Counted from the first letter of the stretch, positions 54,450 to 64,000 are shown. The stretch: 64,000 nt of DNA from Nostoc sp. PCC 7524 (GCF_000316645.1 NC_019684.1:3067501-3131500), one strand, 5' to 3'. Program-made: numbers and translations. Notes: generated by a model not told the origin, from the sequence alone.

Positions 54450-55529
54450 TTAAACTTTAGCAGCAGCCTTGGTGACAGCGTTAAGTTCACCTTTAGCATA
54501 CTTAGCAGCAAAATCTTCGAGAGTAACTTGCTTAATCTTGCTAGCATTACCAGCAGTGCCGAATTGTACATAGCGTTCAGCACAAACCTTCTGCATATAT
54601 TTAATAGAAGGCTTGAGGAAGTGACGGGGGTCAAATTCCTTGGGAGCTTTTGCTAAAGCTTCGCGCACAGCCGCAGTGATAGCCAAACGGTTGTCGGTGT
54701 CGATGTTAACTTTACGTACACCGCTCTGGATACCTTTTTGGATTTCTTCTACAGGTACACCATAGGTTTCAGGAATCGCACCGCCGAATTCGTTAATCAA
54801 AGCGATTAAATCTTCAGGAACGGAGGAAGAACCGTGCATTACCAAATGGGTGTTAGGTAGACGACGGTGAATTTCTTCAATGCGGCTGATAGCCAAAATT
54901 TCGCCGGTGGGTTTGCGGGTAAACTTGTAAGCACCGTGGCTTGTACCAATAGCTACAGCCAAAGCATCTACTTGGGTTGCTTCTACGAAGCTAACAGCTT
55001 CATCGGGGTCAGTTAACAGTTGAGAATGGTCAAGAGTACCTTCAAAACCATGTCCATCTTCAGCTTCACCTGCACCGGTTTCCAGAGAACCCAAGCAACC
55101 GAGTTCACCTTCTACACTTACGCCCAAGGCATGAGCTACATTTACAACTTCGCGGGTAACGTTAACGTTGTACTCGAAGCTAGCAGGGGTTTTAGCGTCA
55201 GCTTCCAAAGAACCATCCATCATTACGCTAGTGAAGTTGTTCTTGATAGCTGAGTAGCAGGTAGAAGGAGCATTGCCATGATCTTGGTGCATGACAATGG
55301 GAATGTGAGGATAGGTTTCTACCGCAGCCAAAATCAGGTGGCGCAGGAAGTTTTCACCTGCATAGTTACGCGCGCCACGGGAAGCTTGCAAAATGACGGG
55401 GCTATCTGTCTCTTCAGCCGCCTTCATAATTGCCTGAATCTGCTCCAGGTTGTTAACGTTAAAAGCTGGGATGCCGTAACCGTTCTCAGCCGCGTGATCC
55501 AACAACAGCCGCATTGGTACCAGCGCCAT
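54450..55529 (-). CDS. fba: Class II fructose-1,6-bisphosphate aldolase
   Basis: A 359-residue zinc aldolase. [37 protein letters not shown] (zinc-binding histidine), [20 protein letters not shown] and [13 protein letters not shown] are class II signatures. It acts in glycolysis, gluconeogenesis and the Calvin cycle, cleaving or forming FBP (and probably sedoheptulose bisphosphate). The start ATG at 55529 follows GGAGG. Codon use is biased as for strongly expressed genes. It is monocistronic with a strong terminator. Confidence 0.97.
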   Translation of the reverse strand: MALVPMRLLLDHAAENGYGIPAFNVNNLEQIQAIMKAAEETDSPVILQASRGARNYAGENFLRHLILAAVETYPHIPIVMHQDHGNAPSTCYSAIKNNFTSVMMDGSLEADAKTPASFEYNVNVTREVVNVAHALGVSVEGELGCLGSLETGAGEAEDGHGFEGTLDHSQLLTDPDEAVSFVEATQVDALAVAIGTSHGAYKFTRKPTGEILAISRIEEIHRRLPNTHLVMHGSSSVPEDLIALINEFGGAIPETYGVPVEEIQKGIQSGVRKVNIDTDNRLAITAAVREALAKAPKEFDPRHFLKPSIKYMQKVCAERYVQFGTAGNASKIKQVTLEDFAAKYAKGELNAVTKAAAKV

Positions 55530-56023
55530 AGATAGTCCTCCTAATAATGATTTTTAGCTAGTCGGCGTGAGACAAGCGTAATCTTTACGCTAATCTTAAG
55601 AGTTTTTTCAACTTATAGGAAATTATAACTACTGTGGGGTGTTTATGTTGAAAAAGTTTACGCTGTTACTCATCAAGATGCCCTATACTTGACCTAGACT
55701 ACTGTACAGTGTGCTACGTCACAGGTAGATGCTTTGGTAGTCTAATATTCCAAATAGTCTACTCAATGTGTGAGTTTCTGGACAAATGCTGCTTGTTCAG
55801 CTATTTGTAAGACTGATTTTAAAACAGTCAATACATCCTGCATATTCCCTTGTAATAAATCTGGTATGAATTCTAAATATTCACCCTGTTCTAAATCAAA
55901 CCAACTCAGCTTTTGCTCCTATCCTATCGATAGGAGAGGTTTTCAGTAGATCAGGCAAACATAAGGGCTTGAATCCAAACTCAGTCTTTCATCACCCTTG
56001 CCTATGGGTTATTTATGATTTTA
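55530..56023. other. Stretch between the aldolase and tRNA-Lys
   Basis: It contains a Uma2-like gene fragment on the reverse strand (55763-55918) and a palindrome CCTATCGATAGG inside a longer 8-bp-arm hairpin just upstream of that fragment (about 55916-55936). The part next to 55529 should hold the aldolase promoter. Confidence 0.55.
55763..55918 (-). pseudogene. C-terminal fragment resembling a Uma2-type gene
   Basis: A reverse frame bounded by TAG (55919-55921) reads EQKLSWFDLEQGEYLEFIPD and continues through LLQGNMQDVLTVL to VQKLTH and TGA. Codon use is protein-like and there is no start codon in front of the conserved part. The ending (LLQGNM-VL-VLK, EQAAFVQKL) recalls the C-termini of Uma2-type proteins. 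Remnant call is moderately supported. Confidence 0.4.
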
Positions 56024-56095
56024 TGGGTCGCCCGGGATTCGAACCCGGAACTAATCGGTTAAAAGCCGAGTACTCTACCGTTGAGTTAGCGACCC
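56024..56095 (-). tRNA. tRNA-Lys (anticodon UUU)
   Basis: On the reverse strand the 72-base sequence begins GGGTCGC and ends GCGACCC plus discriminator A. The anticodon loop is CTTTTAA (TTT), the D-loop contains CAACGGTAGAGT and the T-arm is CCGGGTTCGAATCCCGG. CCA is not encoded. It decodes AAA and AAG. Confidence 0.97.
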
Positions 56096-56155
56096 ACATT
56101 GTTTTCGCAACTTCGCTATTATAGCACTAATATCTGGGGATTTGTAAAGGGGTAT

Positions 56156-57040
56156 CTAGAAAAAATTTGCCGTTAATCTCACAGATGCTGTGTGACTAGC
56201 CCCCGGTTCAAGCACAGTCAACTTTTCACCAGTGTTGAGAGCATTGCGGGGTGCGCTCCAAGGTTCGAGACAATAGAACTCTTTACCTTGTAATGTCCAA
56301 AATACCAACATGGAAAAGATATCGTCTGAGTCTAGGGTCAGTTTCAACTGGCGGCTATTGTCTGTCACACTAGCAGACTGACTGGTAATCTGCCCAAAAG
56401 CAAAATCAATTTCATCGCGGTTAAAGTCAAAATTACCGTTAAAGGGATGAATTTCTTTGCTTTTCTGGTCTTGATACTCCTGGGAGGGAATAGCAAACTC
56501 TAGCTGATTTTTATCCCCAGTCAGGAAGTAAGGATGAAAGCCTATAGAAAAAGGTAACTGTGTAGATGACAGGTTGTGATACTGCTGCCGAATTTCGAGA
56601 GTATTTCCTTGGAGTTCATAGGTGAATAAGAGTTGGAAATCAAACGGATAAACTGCCTTGGTTTGCTCGTTGCTGCTGAGAACAAGGGTGAGGGTAGCTT
56701 TATTCGTCGTTGTCTGCTCGATTACTTGCCAAGGTAAATCGCGGGCAAATCCATGTTGTTTGAGGATATACTGCTTGCCGTTGAGAGTGTAGGTATTTTC
56801 AGGTAAGTTACCACAGATAGGAAACAAAATCGGAATCCCACCTCTGACACTCAACTCTGGATTAGCAAAGCGTTCAGCGTCTAGGTAGAGAATTTCTTCG
56901 CCCTTAACTTGCCAACGGGTAATAATCCCACCGCGTTCTGGAACTATCTCTAAATGAGAGCCTGCTGTTTCATCAGAAAGGATGTAGGTTTTGTACTGTT
57001 GCTGTTGAATGGCAATGCTAAACACAAGATTAGTCCTCAT
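56156..57040 (-). CDS. Aldose 1-epimerase / hexose-6-phosphate mutarotase family protein
   Basis: A protein of about 294 residues. I start at ATG 57040 (MRTNLVFSIAIQQQQYKTYI); an upstream ATG at 57073 reads into low-complexity spacer. LEIVPERGGIITRWQVKGEE, RGGIPILFPICGNLPENTY and SIGFHPYFL (histidine) fit the galactose-mutarotase-like fold, and CLEPWSAPRNALNTGEKLTV carries the catalytic glutamate near the end. It probably interconverts sugar anomers; the substrate is unknown. It lies 83 bp downstream of pdhA on the same strand. Confidence 0.85.
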   Translation of the reverse strand: MRTNLVFSIAIQQQQYKTYILSDETAGSHLEIVPERGGIITRWQVKGEEILYLDAERFANPELSVRGGIPILFPICGNLPENTYTLNGKQYILKQHGFARDLPWQVIEQTTTNKATLTLVLSSNEQTKAVYPFDFQLLFTYELQGNTLEIRQQYHNLSSTQLPFSIGFHPYFLTGDKNQLEFAIPSQEYQDQKSKEIHPFNGNFDFNRDEIDFAFGQITSQSASVTDNSRQLKLTLDSDDIFSMLVFWTLQGKEFYCLEPWSAPRNALNTGEKLTVLEPGASHTASVRLTANFF

Positions 57041-57123
57041 GGGTATGGGCATGGGGCAGGGTGCAGGGCGCAAGGGGGGAAACTGTCCCCTTTTCTCCCT
57101 GCTCCTCTGCGCCTCTGCTTCTT

Positions 57124-58158
57124 CTACTCGTCTTCTGCAAAGATGAAGCGATACAATTCGCTAGGATCTGGTTCAGGGCTGCTTTCGGCGAATTTCACAG
57201 CATCGTCGATTACTGCCTGAATCCTGCGCTCAATGTCTTTGAGTTCTGCTGCATCTGCTAGGTTCTGCTCTACAAGATAAGTACCTAGTTTTTTGATGGG
57301 ATCGCGGGAGAACCAGAATTCTTTTTCATCTTTGCTTCGCAGTTCGTCTGGATCTGCTAAGGAGTGACCCCGGAAGCGATAGGTGAGGGCTTCGATGAGG
57401 GTGGGGCCTTCTCCAGCACGGGCGCGAGCTACTGCTTCTTGGGCTACAGAATGTACTGCTAGTACATCCATACCATCTACTTCTACGCCCACCATGTTGA
57501 ACACGCTGGCTTTTTTGTAAATCTCTGGATCGGAGGTAGCGCGATCGTGTGCCATCCCGATCGCCCATTTATTATTCTCTACTACAAAAATAATTGGCAA
57601 TTTCCACAGGGCTGCCATATTCAGAGTTTCAAAAAACTGCCCGTTGTTAGCAGCGCCATCACCAAAGAAGCAAGCGGTTACTTGATCGGCTTTGGGATCA
57701 CCCAAGACTTCCCGGCGGTATTTACTTTGAAAAGCTGCGCCAGCCGCTACGGGAATACCTTCCGCTACGAAAGCATAGCCACCAAGTAAGCGATGTTCGG
57801 CAGAAAACATGTGCATGGAACCACCGCGCCCTTTACTGCAACCTGTGGCTTTGCCGAATAATTCTGCCATGACTTCTCTTGCTGGTACTCCCGCACTCAG
57901 AGCATGAACGTGGTCACGGTAGGTACTGCTGACATAATCTTCACCAGGGCGCATGGCTTTAATTACGCCGCTAGAAACTGCTTCTTGTCCGTTATACAGG
58001 TGGACAAAACCAAACATTTTGCCTCTGTAGTACATTTCGGCGCACTTGTCTTCAAAGAAACGCCCTAAAATCATGTCTTCGTATAACAGTAACCCTTCTT
58101 CTTTGGTGATCTGGGCTGTGGCAGTATCAAATTTAGGTAATGTACGTTCTTGAACCAT
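57124..58158 (-). CDS. pdhA: Pyruvate dehydrogenase E1 component, alpha subunit
   Basis: A 344-residue thiamine-dependent enzyme. The TPP motif reads [20 protein letters not shown] through [21 protein letters not shown] is a substrate-channel segment and [13 protein letters not shown] carries the loop normally subject to control in mitochondria. It makes acetyl-CoA with the E1 beta, E2 and E3 subunits, none of which is in this window, so the complex is encoded at several loci. The start ATG at 58158 fits the family. Confidence 0.96.
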   Translation of the reverse strand: MVQERTLPKFDTATAQITKEEGLLLYEDMILGRFFEDKCAEMYYRGKMFGFVHLYNGQEAVSSGVIKAMRPGEDYVSSTYRDHVHALSAGVPAREVMAELFGKATGCSKGRGGSMHMFSAEHRLLGGYAFVAEGIPVAAGAAFQSKYRREVLGDPKADQVTACFFGDGAANNGQFFETLNMAALWKLPIIFVVENNKWAIGMAHDRATSDPEIYKKASVFNMVGVEVDGMDVLAVHSVAQEAVARARAGEGPTLIEALTYRFRGHSLADPDELRSKDEKEFWFSRDPIKKLGTYLVEQNLADAAELKDIERRIQAVIDDAVKFAESSPEPDPSELYRFIFAEDE

Positions 58159-58877
58159 TATTTTTTAGTATTCCTGTCCTAAAATCGAAATTTACCATTT
58201 TAAATAGGTTGTTCTCTGAGCAATTTTGCTGTTTCTTAGTGAAGTTTTGCTAGAGCCAACCACCATTGTTTATGCACCGGAACCAATTCTAGGGAAGAGT
58301 CAGAAGAAAATGGATGAATTTGTCACTTTTGACCCAAATTTATATGATTATCTCACCCTAATCACAACATTCTTTCTCTGAGTCTTCTTAATTTCTACTT
58401 CATTTCTTAGGCTATCACTTAGGGTAGCTTAGTTTCTGCATATCCATGAACAATTTAGAGAAAATCGCCCCGAAAATTCTTCATTAGAAGTATATATCTA
58501 TATAGTTGTAAGAAAGTTCTAATTATGATAATCTCTTGCTCTTTATGTAATCAGCATCTATCCTAAGAAGCAGTGCATCTTTAACTCGGTATACAGGGAT
58601 TCCTCTAAAGGAAAGTTAATTATAACTTGTAGTGAGTACAACACTTGTACTACTAAGCAATAGTAGTTAGGTTTTGTATGCTCAAAAACTGATAACATTT
58701 ATTGCCAGGAAAAATACTAAGAAATAAGACAAAATATCACCACTTTCTAGGCGAAATCAAAATGTTGGGACTAAAATGTGACTCACATTTTGGGAAGCAA
58801 CAAAACTAATTGTTGCAATCTACACTTGTAGTGTAAGTCCGGCACGGTTTTACACGCCTGGATACTCTAGGTGAATT
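58159..58877. other. 719-bp divergent promoter region between pdhA and zipN
   Basis: No coding frame or known RNA is evident. It holds several palindromes: AGTACAA/TTGTACT (58635-58651), AAAATGTGA/TCACATTTT (58773-58791) and a TACACTTGTAGTGTA-like word near 58820. Their number suggests regulator sites for the two genes. Confidence 0.5.
58773..58791. promoter_or_regulatory. Perfect 9-bp-arm palindrome upstream of zipN
   Basis: AAAATGTGA, one C, then TCACATTTT. It lies 87 bases before the zipN ATG. The half site TGTGA resembles that of Crp-type regulators, but the spacing of one base instead of six argues against a classic Crp site. Confidence 0.4.
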
Positions 58878-61181
58878 ATGTTGATCACGGTGCAGGGGAA
58901 GCAGGCTGTGCGAATTCCGCTCGATTACTACCGAATTTTAGGACTACCGTTAGCGGCAAGTGATGAGCAATTGCGGCAAGCGTATAGCGATCGCATTGTC
59001 CAACTACCGCGACGCGAGTATTCTCACGCAGCAATTGCTTCCCGTAAACAACTTATAGAAGAAGCTTACGTGGTTTTATCAGATCCCAAAGAACGTAGCA
59101 GTTACAACCAGTTGTATCTAGCTCACGCCTACGACCCAGACACTACTACTACTCAAGTAGCAGTGGAACAGAGGTCACATGGTAATAATAGTCATTTTGA
59201 TGCCCAAAATCTCAGCATCGAAATTGCCTCAGAGGAGTTAGTTGGTGCTTTATTAATCCTGCAAGAGCTAGGAGAGTACGAACTTGTACTGAAACTAGGT
59301 CGTAACTACCTGGGTAATCAAAACGGTGCAGCCACAGCCAGAACAGTTAATCATCTAGCATCTGAAGAGTTTCTCGACAGTGCTGAACGTCCAGACATTC
59401 TGCTGACTGTTGCCCTGGCTTGTTTAGAACTAGGGCGTGAGCAATGGCAACAAGGGCATTACGAAAATGCGGCTATCTCTTTAGAAGCCGGATTAGAATT
59501 GCTCTATAGTGAAGGACTATTCACCAGCGTCCAGGCAGAAATCCAGGCTGACCTTTACAAGTTACGCCCATATCGGATTTTAGAACTATTAGCACTGCCT
59601 CAAGATAAGACTGTCGAACGCCATCAAGGTCTAGAACTATTACAAAGCATTCTAGACGATCGCGGTGGTATTGACGGCACTGGCAATGATGAATCAGGTC
59701 TCAACATAGATGATTTTCTCCGATTCATCCAGCAACTACGCAAATACTTAACAGTTGCCGAACAACACAAGCTGTTTGAAGCAGAAAGCAAGCGTCCTTC
59801 AGCTGTTGCTACCTACTTGGCTGTTTATGCCTCCATTGCACGGGGATTTACCCACCGCCAACCAGCCTTAATTCGTCATGCCAAGCAAATGCTCATGCGT
59901 TTAGCGAAGCGGCAAGATGTACATTTAGAACAGTCTTTATGTGCGCTGCTACTAGGGCAAACGGAAGAAGCCACCCGTGTTTTAGAACTGAGCCAGGAAT
60001 ACGAGGCTTTAGCTTTGATTCGGGAAAAATCACAAGATTCTCCGGATTTATTGCCGGGTTTGTGCCTTTATACTGAACAATGGTTACAAACGGAAGTATT
60101 TCCCCATTTTCGCGATTTAGCTGGGCAACAAGCATCCCTCAAAGATTATTTTGCTAACCCGCAAGTACAAGCTTACCTGGAAGCTCTGCCCAATGATGCA
60201 GAAACAACGAATGAATGGAATGTCATTAATCGTCAGTCCTTTTCTCAACCACCACAGATCAATCATCCCAGTGGGAGGAATCGACAGTTTTATCACAATA
60301 AAACGGTTGATCCAGAGTTGCCAGCAACCCGCAATCACAGCAGGCTAGAATCTCCCCATCCTCAGCCAACCAGAGAAAATACTTCTCCCATACCTCCTTA
60401 CACTGGCACACCACAACCAGAAACTTCTGCGGTGAGGCTTTCTGGTATGGAACGTACAGCTAAAGCCACTCATCCTGTAAATCACAAATCTCCAGCCACT
60501 GCAACACGCCCAACTACTAAGCGTAAGAGACGCAAGCCCTCTGAAGGTGTCAAGCAAGGACGGACTCGCCCACAACCAAGACACACTCTCAACCGGAGAA
60601 CCCGATTAGTGTGGACTGTATTTATGTCTTTAGCGGGAATTTTGGTTTTCTGGGTGTTAGTCTCAACGACTTTTGGTTTCGTCAAAAATCTGTTTTTCCC
60701 TGCACCTGTTTTGCAAGGTAAACAATTATCGATTCAACTCAATGAACCGCCAATTACTATTCCTGATGGCAACAGTCCATTACAACCAGCAGATGGGGTG
60801 CTAACAGAAGTAACTGCTGGGGAAGTGATTCAATCTTGGCTATCTACCAAAGCCACAGCCCTAGGCCCTAACCATGAACTTGGCGGTTTAGAAGAGATTT
60901 TAACTGGTTCTGCGCTGTCGCAATGGCGACTGGTTGCCCAACAAGTTAGAGCGCAAAACCACTATCGGCTGTATGACCACAGCGTTAAGGTGGAATATGT
61001 CAATAAATTTGAAACAGACCCCAATCGTGCTGTAGTGGGCGCTGCGGTTAGGGAAATTACCCAATTCTACGAAAATGGACAATTGAGAAAGACGGCTGAC
61101 GAAAGTCTACGTGTCCGCTATGAATTAGTTCGACAACAAAACCTGTGGCGCATTCAAGGTATGTCAGCCGTTGTCAATTAG
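58878..61181 (+). CDS. zipN: Cell division protein ZipN (Ftn2/ARC6 homologue)
   Basis: A 767-residue protein. The N-terminus is a J-like domain (PLDYYRILGLPLAASDEQLR, then VVLSDPKERSSYNQLY). A helical repeat region follows to about 410, then a polar linker rich in proline, threonine and arginine, a single membrane helix near 577-600 (LVWTVFMSLAGILVFWVLV), and a periplasmic ARC6-type domain (VIQSWLSTKATALGPNHEL...YRLYDHSVKVEYV...RYELVRQQNLWRI). ZipN tethers FtsZ to the membrane and organises the cyanobacterial divisome. The gene appears monocistronic. Confidence 0.94.
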   Translation: MLITVQGKQAVRIPLDYYRILGLPLAASDEQLRQAYSDRIVQLPRREYSHAAIASRKQLIEEAYVVLSDPKERSSYNQLYLAHAYDPDTTTTQVAVEQRSHGNNSHFDAQNLSIEIASEELVGALLILQELGEYELVLKLGRNYLGNQNGAATARTVNHLASEEFLDSAERPDILLTVALACLELGREQWQQGHYENAAISLEAGLELLYSEGLFTSVQAEIQADLYKLRPYRILELLALPQDKTVERHQGLELLQSILDDRGGIDGTGNDESGLNIDDFLRFIQQLRKYLTVAEQHKLFEAESKRPSAVATYLAVYASIARGFTHRQPALIRHAKQMLMRLAKRQDVHLEQSLCALLLGQTEEATRVLELSQEYEALALIREKSQDSPDLLPGLCLYTEQWLQTEVFPHFRDLAGQQASLKDYFANPQVQAYLEALPNDAETTNEWNVINRQSFSQPPQINHPSGRNRQFYHNKTVDPELPATRNHSRLESPHPQPTRENTSPIPPYTGTPQPETSAVRLSGMERTAKATHPVNHKSPATATRPTTKRKRRKPSEGVKQGRTRPQPRHTLNRRTRLVWTVFMSLAGILVFWVLVSTTFGFVKNLFFPAPVLQGKQLSIQLNEPPITIPDGNSPLQPADGVLTEVTAGEVIQSWLSTKATALGPNHELGGLEEILTGSALSQWRLVAQQVRAQNHYRLYDHSVKVEYVNKFETDPNRAVVGAAVREITQFYENGQLRKTADESLRVRYELVRQQNLWRIQGMSAVVN

Positions 61182-61208
61182 TAGAGATGTGTTGAATCGC
61201 GTCTCTAC
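61181..61208 (+). terminator. Inverted repeat after zipN
   Basis: GTAGAGA (61181-61187) pairs with TCTCTAC (61202-61208). It is related to the repeat after ppc at 35173-35201 and starts at the last base of the stop codon. Confidence 0.5.
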
Positions 61209-61285
61209 AAGAGCCATTAATTTATTTAATCCATCTGTGGGAATTATTTTTAAAATTGATATTAGTTAAATGATTATTAAGATTA

Positions 61286-62275
61286 ATGGCGGAATCTCTG
61301 GTTCATGCTTATACACCCCTCATTCTGTGGATGGGTTTGGGGTTATTGATTTTTAGATTTTTACCGCATTGGTTGCCAAAACTCTTAGGGCGTAGTCTTT
61401 ACTGGGTTGGTGTGCCGTTGGAATTAGTGGCACTGGCTCGTCAAGACAATCAAAATGAATTGGGTGGAGTAGAAGGTTTCCCGATAGTAGCTTCGTTGGT
61501 TACTGTAGGGACATTGCTGCTGGGTTTAGCGATGGCTTTGCTGGTGTGGTGGGGATGGGAATATATTTTGCCCCGTTTGTTCAAACCGGATTTAGGGGAA
61601 TCAGTTTCTCAATCGGTGCTTGACTCTGCCACTAAAGGCAGTTTTTTGTTGGCGGCTGTTTTGGGGAATACTGGTTTTGTCGGTTTAGCGATCGCACCCT
61701 ATTTAATCAAAATTGATGCACTCAATTGGGCTGTTATTTACAGCATTACTCACAATGTCATTGGCCCCTACGGAGTAGGAGTATTAATTGCCAGTTACTT
61801 TAGCCATGCACGCTCTACAAATCGCTGGTGGATGCAACTGTGGGATCTTTTGACAGTACCGCCTTTGTGGGGTTTTGTGATTGGTACGCTCACCCAACAG
61901 GTAAAACTCCCAGAAGTTTTAGAGTCAGGACTCCAAGGTTCTGTGAATGTGGTAATTGCAGCAGCTTTTTTATTGACTGGGATTCGTTTGGCTCAACTGC
62001 AAAGGTGGAAAAATTTGCAACTGGCCTTGATCCCCAGTGTTCTCAAAGTTGTCATTACACCCCTGCTGGTGGGTTTACTGACAACTTTGTGTTTGGGATT
62101 ATCAGGCGATCGCCGCTTGGCAATGGTTCTCATGTCGGGAATGCCCTCAGCCTTTGCTGGTGTGATTTTAGCGGAGGAGTACAACCTCAACCGTGATTTG
62201 ATTGTCAGCAGCATTATCCTCTCCACAGTTTTGTTACTCCTGGTTCTACCTTTGTGGATTCAGGTTTTTGGGTGA
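61286..62275 (+). CDS. AEC-family transporter
   Basis: A 329-residue membrane protein with about ten hydrophobic segments. [20 protein letters not shown] and the second half-repeat [20 protein letters not shown] show the paired NPxx-like and glycine motifs of the auxin efflux carrier (AEC) fold. Bacterial members export small organic acids. Substrate unknown. Start ATG at 61286 fits the first helix. A guanine-rich tandem repeat begins right after the stop codon. Confidence 0.85.
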   Translation: MAESLVHAYTPLILWMGLGLLIFRFLPHWLPKLLGRSLYWVGVPLELVALARQDNQNELGGVEGFPIVASLVTVGTLLLGLAMALLVWWGWEYILPRLFKPDLGESVSQSVLDSATKGSFLLAAVLGNTGFVGLAIAPYLIKIDALNWAVIYSITHNVIGPYGVGVLIASYFSHARSTNRWWMQLWDLLTVPPLWGFVIGTLTQQVKLPEVLESGLQGSVNVVIAAAFLLTGIRLAQLQRWKNLQLALIPSVLKVVITPLLVGLLTTLCLGLSGDRRLAMVLMSGMPSAFAGVILAEEYNLNRDLIVSSIILSTVLLLLVLPLWIQVFG

Positions 62276-62383
62276 GGGAGCAGGGGAGCAGGGGAGCAGG
62301 GGAGGCAGGGGAGGCAGGGGAGGCAGGGGAGGCAGGGGAGGCAGGGGAGGCAGGGGAGGCAGGGGAGGCAGGGGAGGCAGGGG
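62275..62383 (+). repeat. Guanine-rich 8- and 9-bp tandem repeats
   Basis: Three copies of GGGGAGCA are followed by nine perfect copies of GGGGAGGCA (62299-62379). The array starts at the AEC stop codon. The regular GGGG tracts could form G-quadruplexes. A frame reading GRGGRGG through it is spurious. Confidence 0.97.
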
Positions 62384-62802
62384 GAGAAAAATCCTATGCC
62401 CGATACCCTATTTCGGAAATGTCATGAAATCTTGATATAAATACCCTTATTCAAACTCGTTATGTCATGGAAACATAACAAATTGATCCCAGAAGGGCTG
62501 ATAAGTTCGTGAAATAGGCAAAAAAGCCTGTTGACACCCCTTGATCCCTACCGAGGGTTAATAGTTAATATTCATTTAACAACTTAGTAACAAGTGACTC
62601 CTCTGATCCCAAAGTGCTGATTTTGGCATGAGTAAGAAATTGAAAGGGAGTGACCTCTTTTAACAAAAGACTAACTAAAAAACACACTGGGCAAAACCAG
62701 GAGTCAGGAATAAGAAATTCATCTGGGACTAATCAAAATTTAATCAAGCATTCATTAACCCAGAGAAATCATTTACCTTTCAAACGACTGGAGGCCAAAA
62801 TC
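62384..62802. other. Leader region of the DUF4912 gene
   Basis: No gene. TGATCCC occurs at 62484-62490, 62542-62548 and 62604-62610; the first and third copies are followed by GCTGAT after 5-6 bases. These iterated words may be operator sites. GGAGG lies nine bases before the ATG. Confidence 0.5.
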
Positions 62803-64000
62803 ATGGCGAAAGAACGCCCACCGCTAGAAGAGATGACATTACGGCAATTACGTAAAGTTGCCAGCGAATGTAGCATCTCTCGCTATAGCCGGATGCGTAA
62901 ATCACAATTACTAGCAGCAATTCAAGAAGTCCAGCGCAACAAAGCATCACTTACCCCATCTCGTTCACTGGAGGCACAGGAAACCGTGGAAGCAGCAAAA
63001 TTTGAATTAGGTCAAGATGACCGTACTGGTGGCTCTCTGGCTGATGTTGATGAAGGATTAGCAGATTTACCAGGTGGTTACGGCGATAGTCGAATTGTGC
63101 TTTTACCGCGTGATCCCCAATGGGCTTATGCTTACTGGGATGTTCCTAATGATCATAAAGAAGAGTTGCGCCGCCAAGGTGGACAACAACTGGCGTTGCG
63201 GATTTATGACGTTACCGACATCAATCTGGAATACCAAAGCCCCCACAGCATCCAAGAGTATCCTGCTGATGAACTAGCTAGGGAATGGTATATACCAATT
63301 CCTGTGAGCGATCGCGATTACGTACTCGATATCGGTTATCGTACCTTTGATGGTCGTTGGTTGGTACTAGCTCGTTCAGCTCGCGTTCACATTCCGCCTG
63401 TTTATCCTTCTGACTGGATTGAAGATGTCTTCATCACCGTCAACTTTGAGGAAGATTTACGCGGCAAAACCCTTTACGAACTCGTTCCCCCCGCCAAAAA
63501 AACCGCCGCAGTGGGTGCAAATGGCAACCCCATCTACGAACAAATCTTTGGTATGGCAGAGTCCGCCGAAGCACAACGGGTTGCAGGTTCTCTGTTCGGT
63601 TCTATGCAGCACGTACCTGGTTCTGTCCGTCCCGAACAAGCTATCAGCTCCTATGTCTTCCCCTCTGGTGTAGGTATGTGGGCAGTTCCCACCGTTTCCG
63701 GCTTAACAATGTCCGGTGTGGGAATGTCAGGTGTAGGCTTCTCTGCTTCCGCCGTACCAATGCGTCCTCGTCAGTTCTGGTTAATTGCTGATGCGGAGTT
63801 GATTGTCTACGGTGCTACTGAACCTGATGCTACCGTAACAATCGGCGGTCGTCCCATCAAACTGAATCCCGATGGTACATTCCGCTTCCAGATGTCCTTC
63901 CAGGATGGTTTAATTGATTACCCCATTTTGGCTGTTGCAGCTGATGGTGAGCAAACACGCTCAATCCACATGAAGTTTAATCGTGAAACACCATCTCGTA
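62803..64000 (+). CDS. DUF4912 protein with Rho-N-like start (runs off the right edge)
   Basis: At least 399 residues, ATG 62803 preceded by GGAGG. Residues 7-45 (PLEEMTLRQLRKVASECSIS) are a Rho-N/SAP-like helical domain that could bind nucleic acid. Residues about 95-220 are DUF4912 (IVLLPRDPQWAYAYWDVP, IQEYPADELAREWYIPIPV, RWLVLARSARVHIPPVYPSD). A glycine- and methionine-rich stretch (SGVGMSGVGFSASAVPM) and an Ig-like beta segment (ADAELIVYGATEPDATVTIG) follow. Function is unknown. The C-terminus lies outside the window. Confidence 0.85.
   Translation, partial: MAKERPPLEEMTLRQLRKVASECSISRYSRMRKSQLLAAIQEVQRNKASLTPSRSLEAQETVEAAKFELGQDDRTGGSLADVDEGLADLPGGYGDSRIVLLPRDPQWAYAYWDVPNDHKEELRRQGGQQLALRIYDVTDINLEYQSPHSIQEYPADELAREWYIPIPVSDRDYVLDIGYRTFDGRWLVLARSARVHIPPVYPSDWIEDVFITVNFEEDLRGKTLYELVPPAKKTAAVGANGNPIYEQIFGMAESAEAQRVAGSLFGSMQHVPGSVRPEQAISSYVFPSGVGMWAVPTVSGLTMSGVGMSGVGFSASAVPMRPRQFWLIADAELIVYGATEPDATVTIGGRPIKLNPDGTFRFQMSFQDGLIDYPILAVAADGEQTRSIHMKFNRETPSR

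Noticed and set aside
58773..58791. Crp-type operator
   Set aside because: TGTGA and TCACA are separated by a single base instead of six.
62202..62435. Glycine-arginine-rich protein frame
   Set aside because: It is the product of reading the GGGGAGGCA repeat through the AEC stop in another frame.

Overview
This window reads as chromosomal DNA of a filamentous, Nostoc/Anabaena-type cyanobacterium. The evidence is a psbA gene for D1, a cyanobacterial-length PEP carboxylase, a CrtR carotenoid hydroxylase, a PetP-like cytochrome b6f subunit, the division protein ZipN, several families found mainly in cyanobacteria (DUF3119, DUF3086, DUF3370, DUF4912), scattered GCGATCGC (HIP1) octamers, and short tandem repeats between genes. 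No single base pattern identifies the species. Nothing here looks like a prophage, and there is no CRISPR array or rRNA.

Layout. 1-2.6 kb: an ArsA/Get3-like ATPase running off the left edge, a PetP-like gene and two tandem Uma2 nuclease-family genes. 2.8-15 kb: one rightward cell-surface polysaccharide cluster, with an ABC-2 exporter (permease and ATPase), five glycosyltransferase genes (two of them fusing GT2 and GT4 domains), then dTDP-sugar genes rfbC, rfbD and a long-form rfbA; rfbB is not in the window. 15-24.5 kb: pyruvate kinase, crtR, a Crp-type regulator followed by an MFS-SDR fusion, a PIN toxin-antitoxin pair, chorismate mutase and SppA. 24.9-29.7 kb: a membrane-lipid-flavoured set (MlaE permease, DUF3119, DUF3086, a third Uma2, PlsY). 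29.7-35 kb: accessory small genes, including two toxin-antitoxin-like pairs, a kinase remnant fused to membrane segments, and an Rpn-type nuclease. 35-45.5 kb: ppc, a 999-residue SGNH/DUF1574-like protein paired with an MBOAT acyltransferase, psbA and recR. 45.6-50.2 kb: a SWIM zinc-finger gene and an SNF2 helicase gene that has been cut in two by a roughly 0.6 kb element with an IS200/IS605-like right end. 50.4-64 kb: a WD40 protein, a DUF433/DUF5615 pair, class II aldolase, tRNA-Lys(UUU), a mutarotase-like enzyme, PDH E1 alpha, ZipN, an AEC carrier and a DUF4912 protein running off the right edge.

How the parts work together. Central carbon genes (pyk, ppc, fba, pdhA) and photosynthesis genes (psbA, crtR, petP) are single units scattered among accessory modules. 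The 2.8-15 kb cluster should assemble a glycan on the cytoplasmic face and export it; the SGNH-MBOAT pair at 39-43.5 kb could O-acylate such a glycan. The most unusual points are the split SNF2 gene with its RNA-structured element, a 40-bp copy of an SDR gene end bracketing a toxin-antitoxin module, a recR and a DUF6888 gene that lack any standard start codon, and the repeated N-terminal module of the 999-residue protein.
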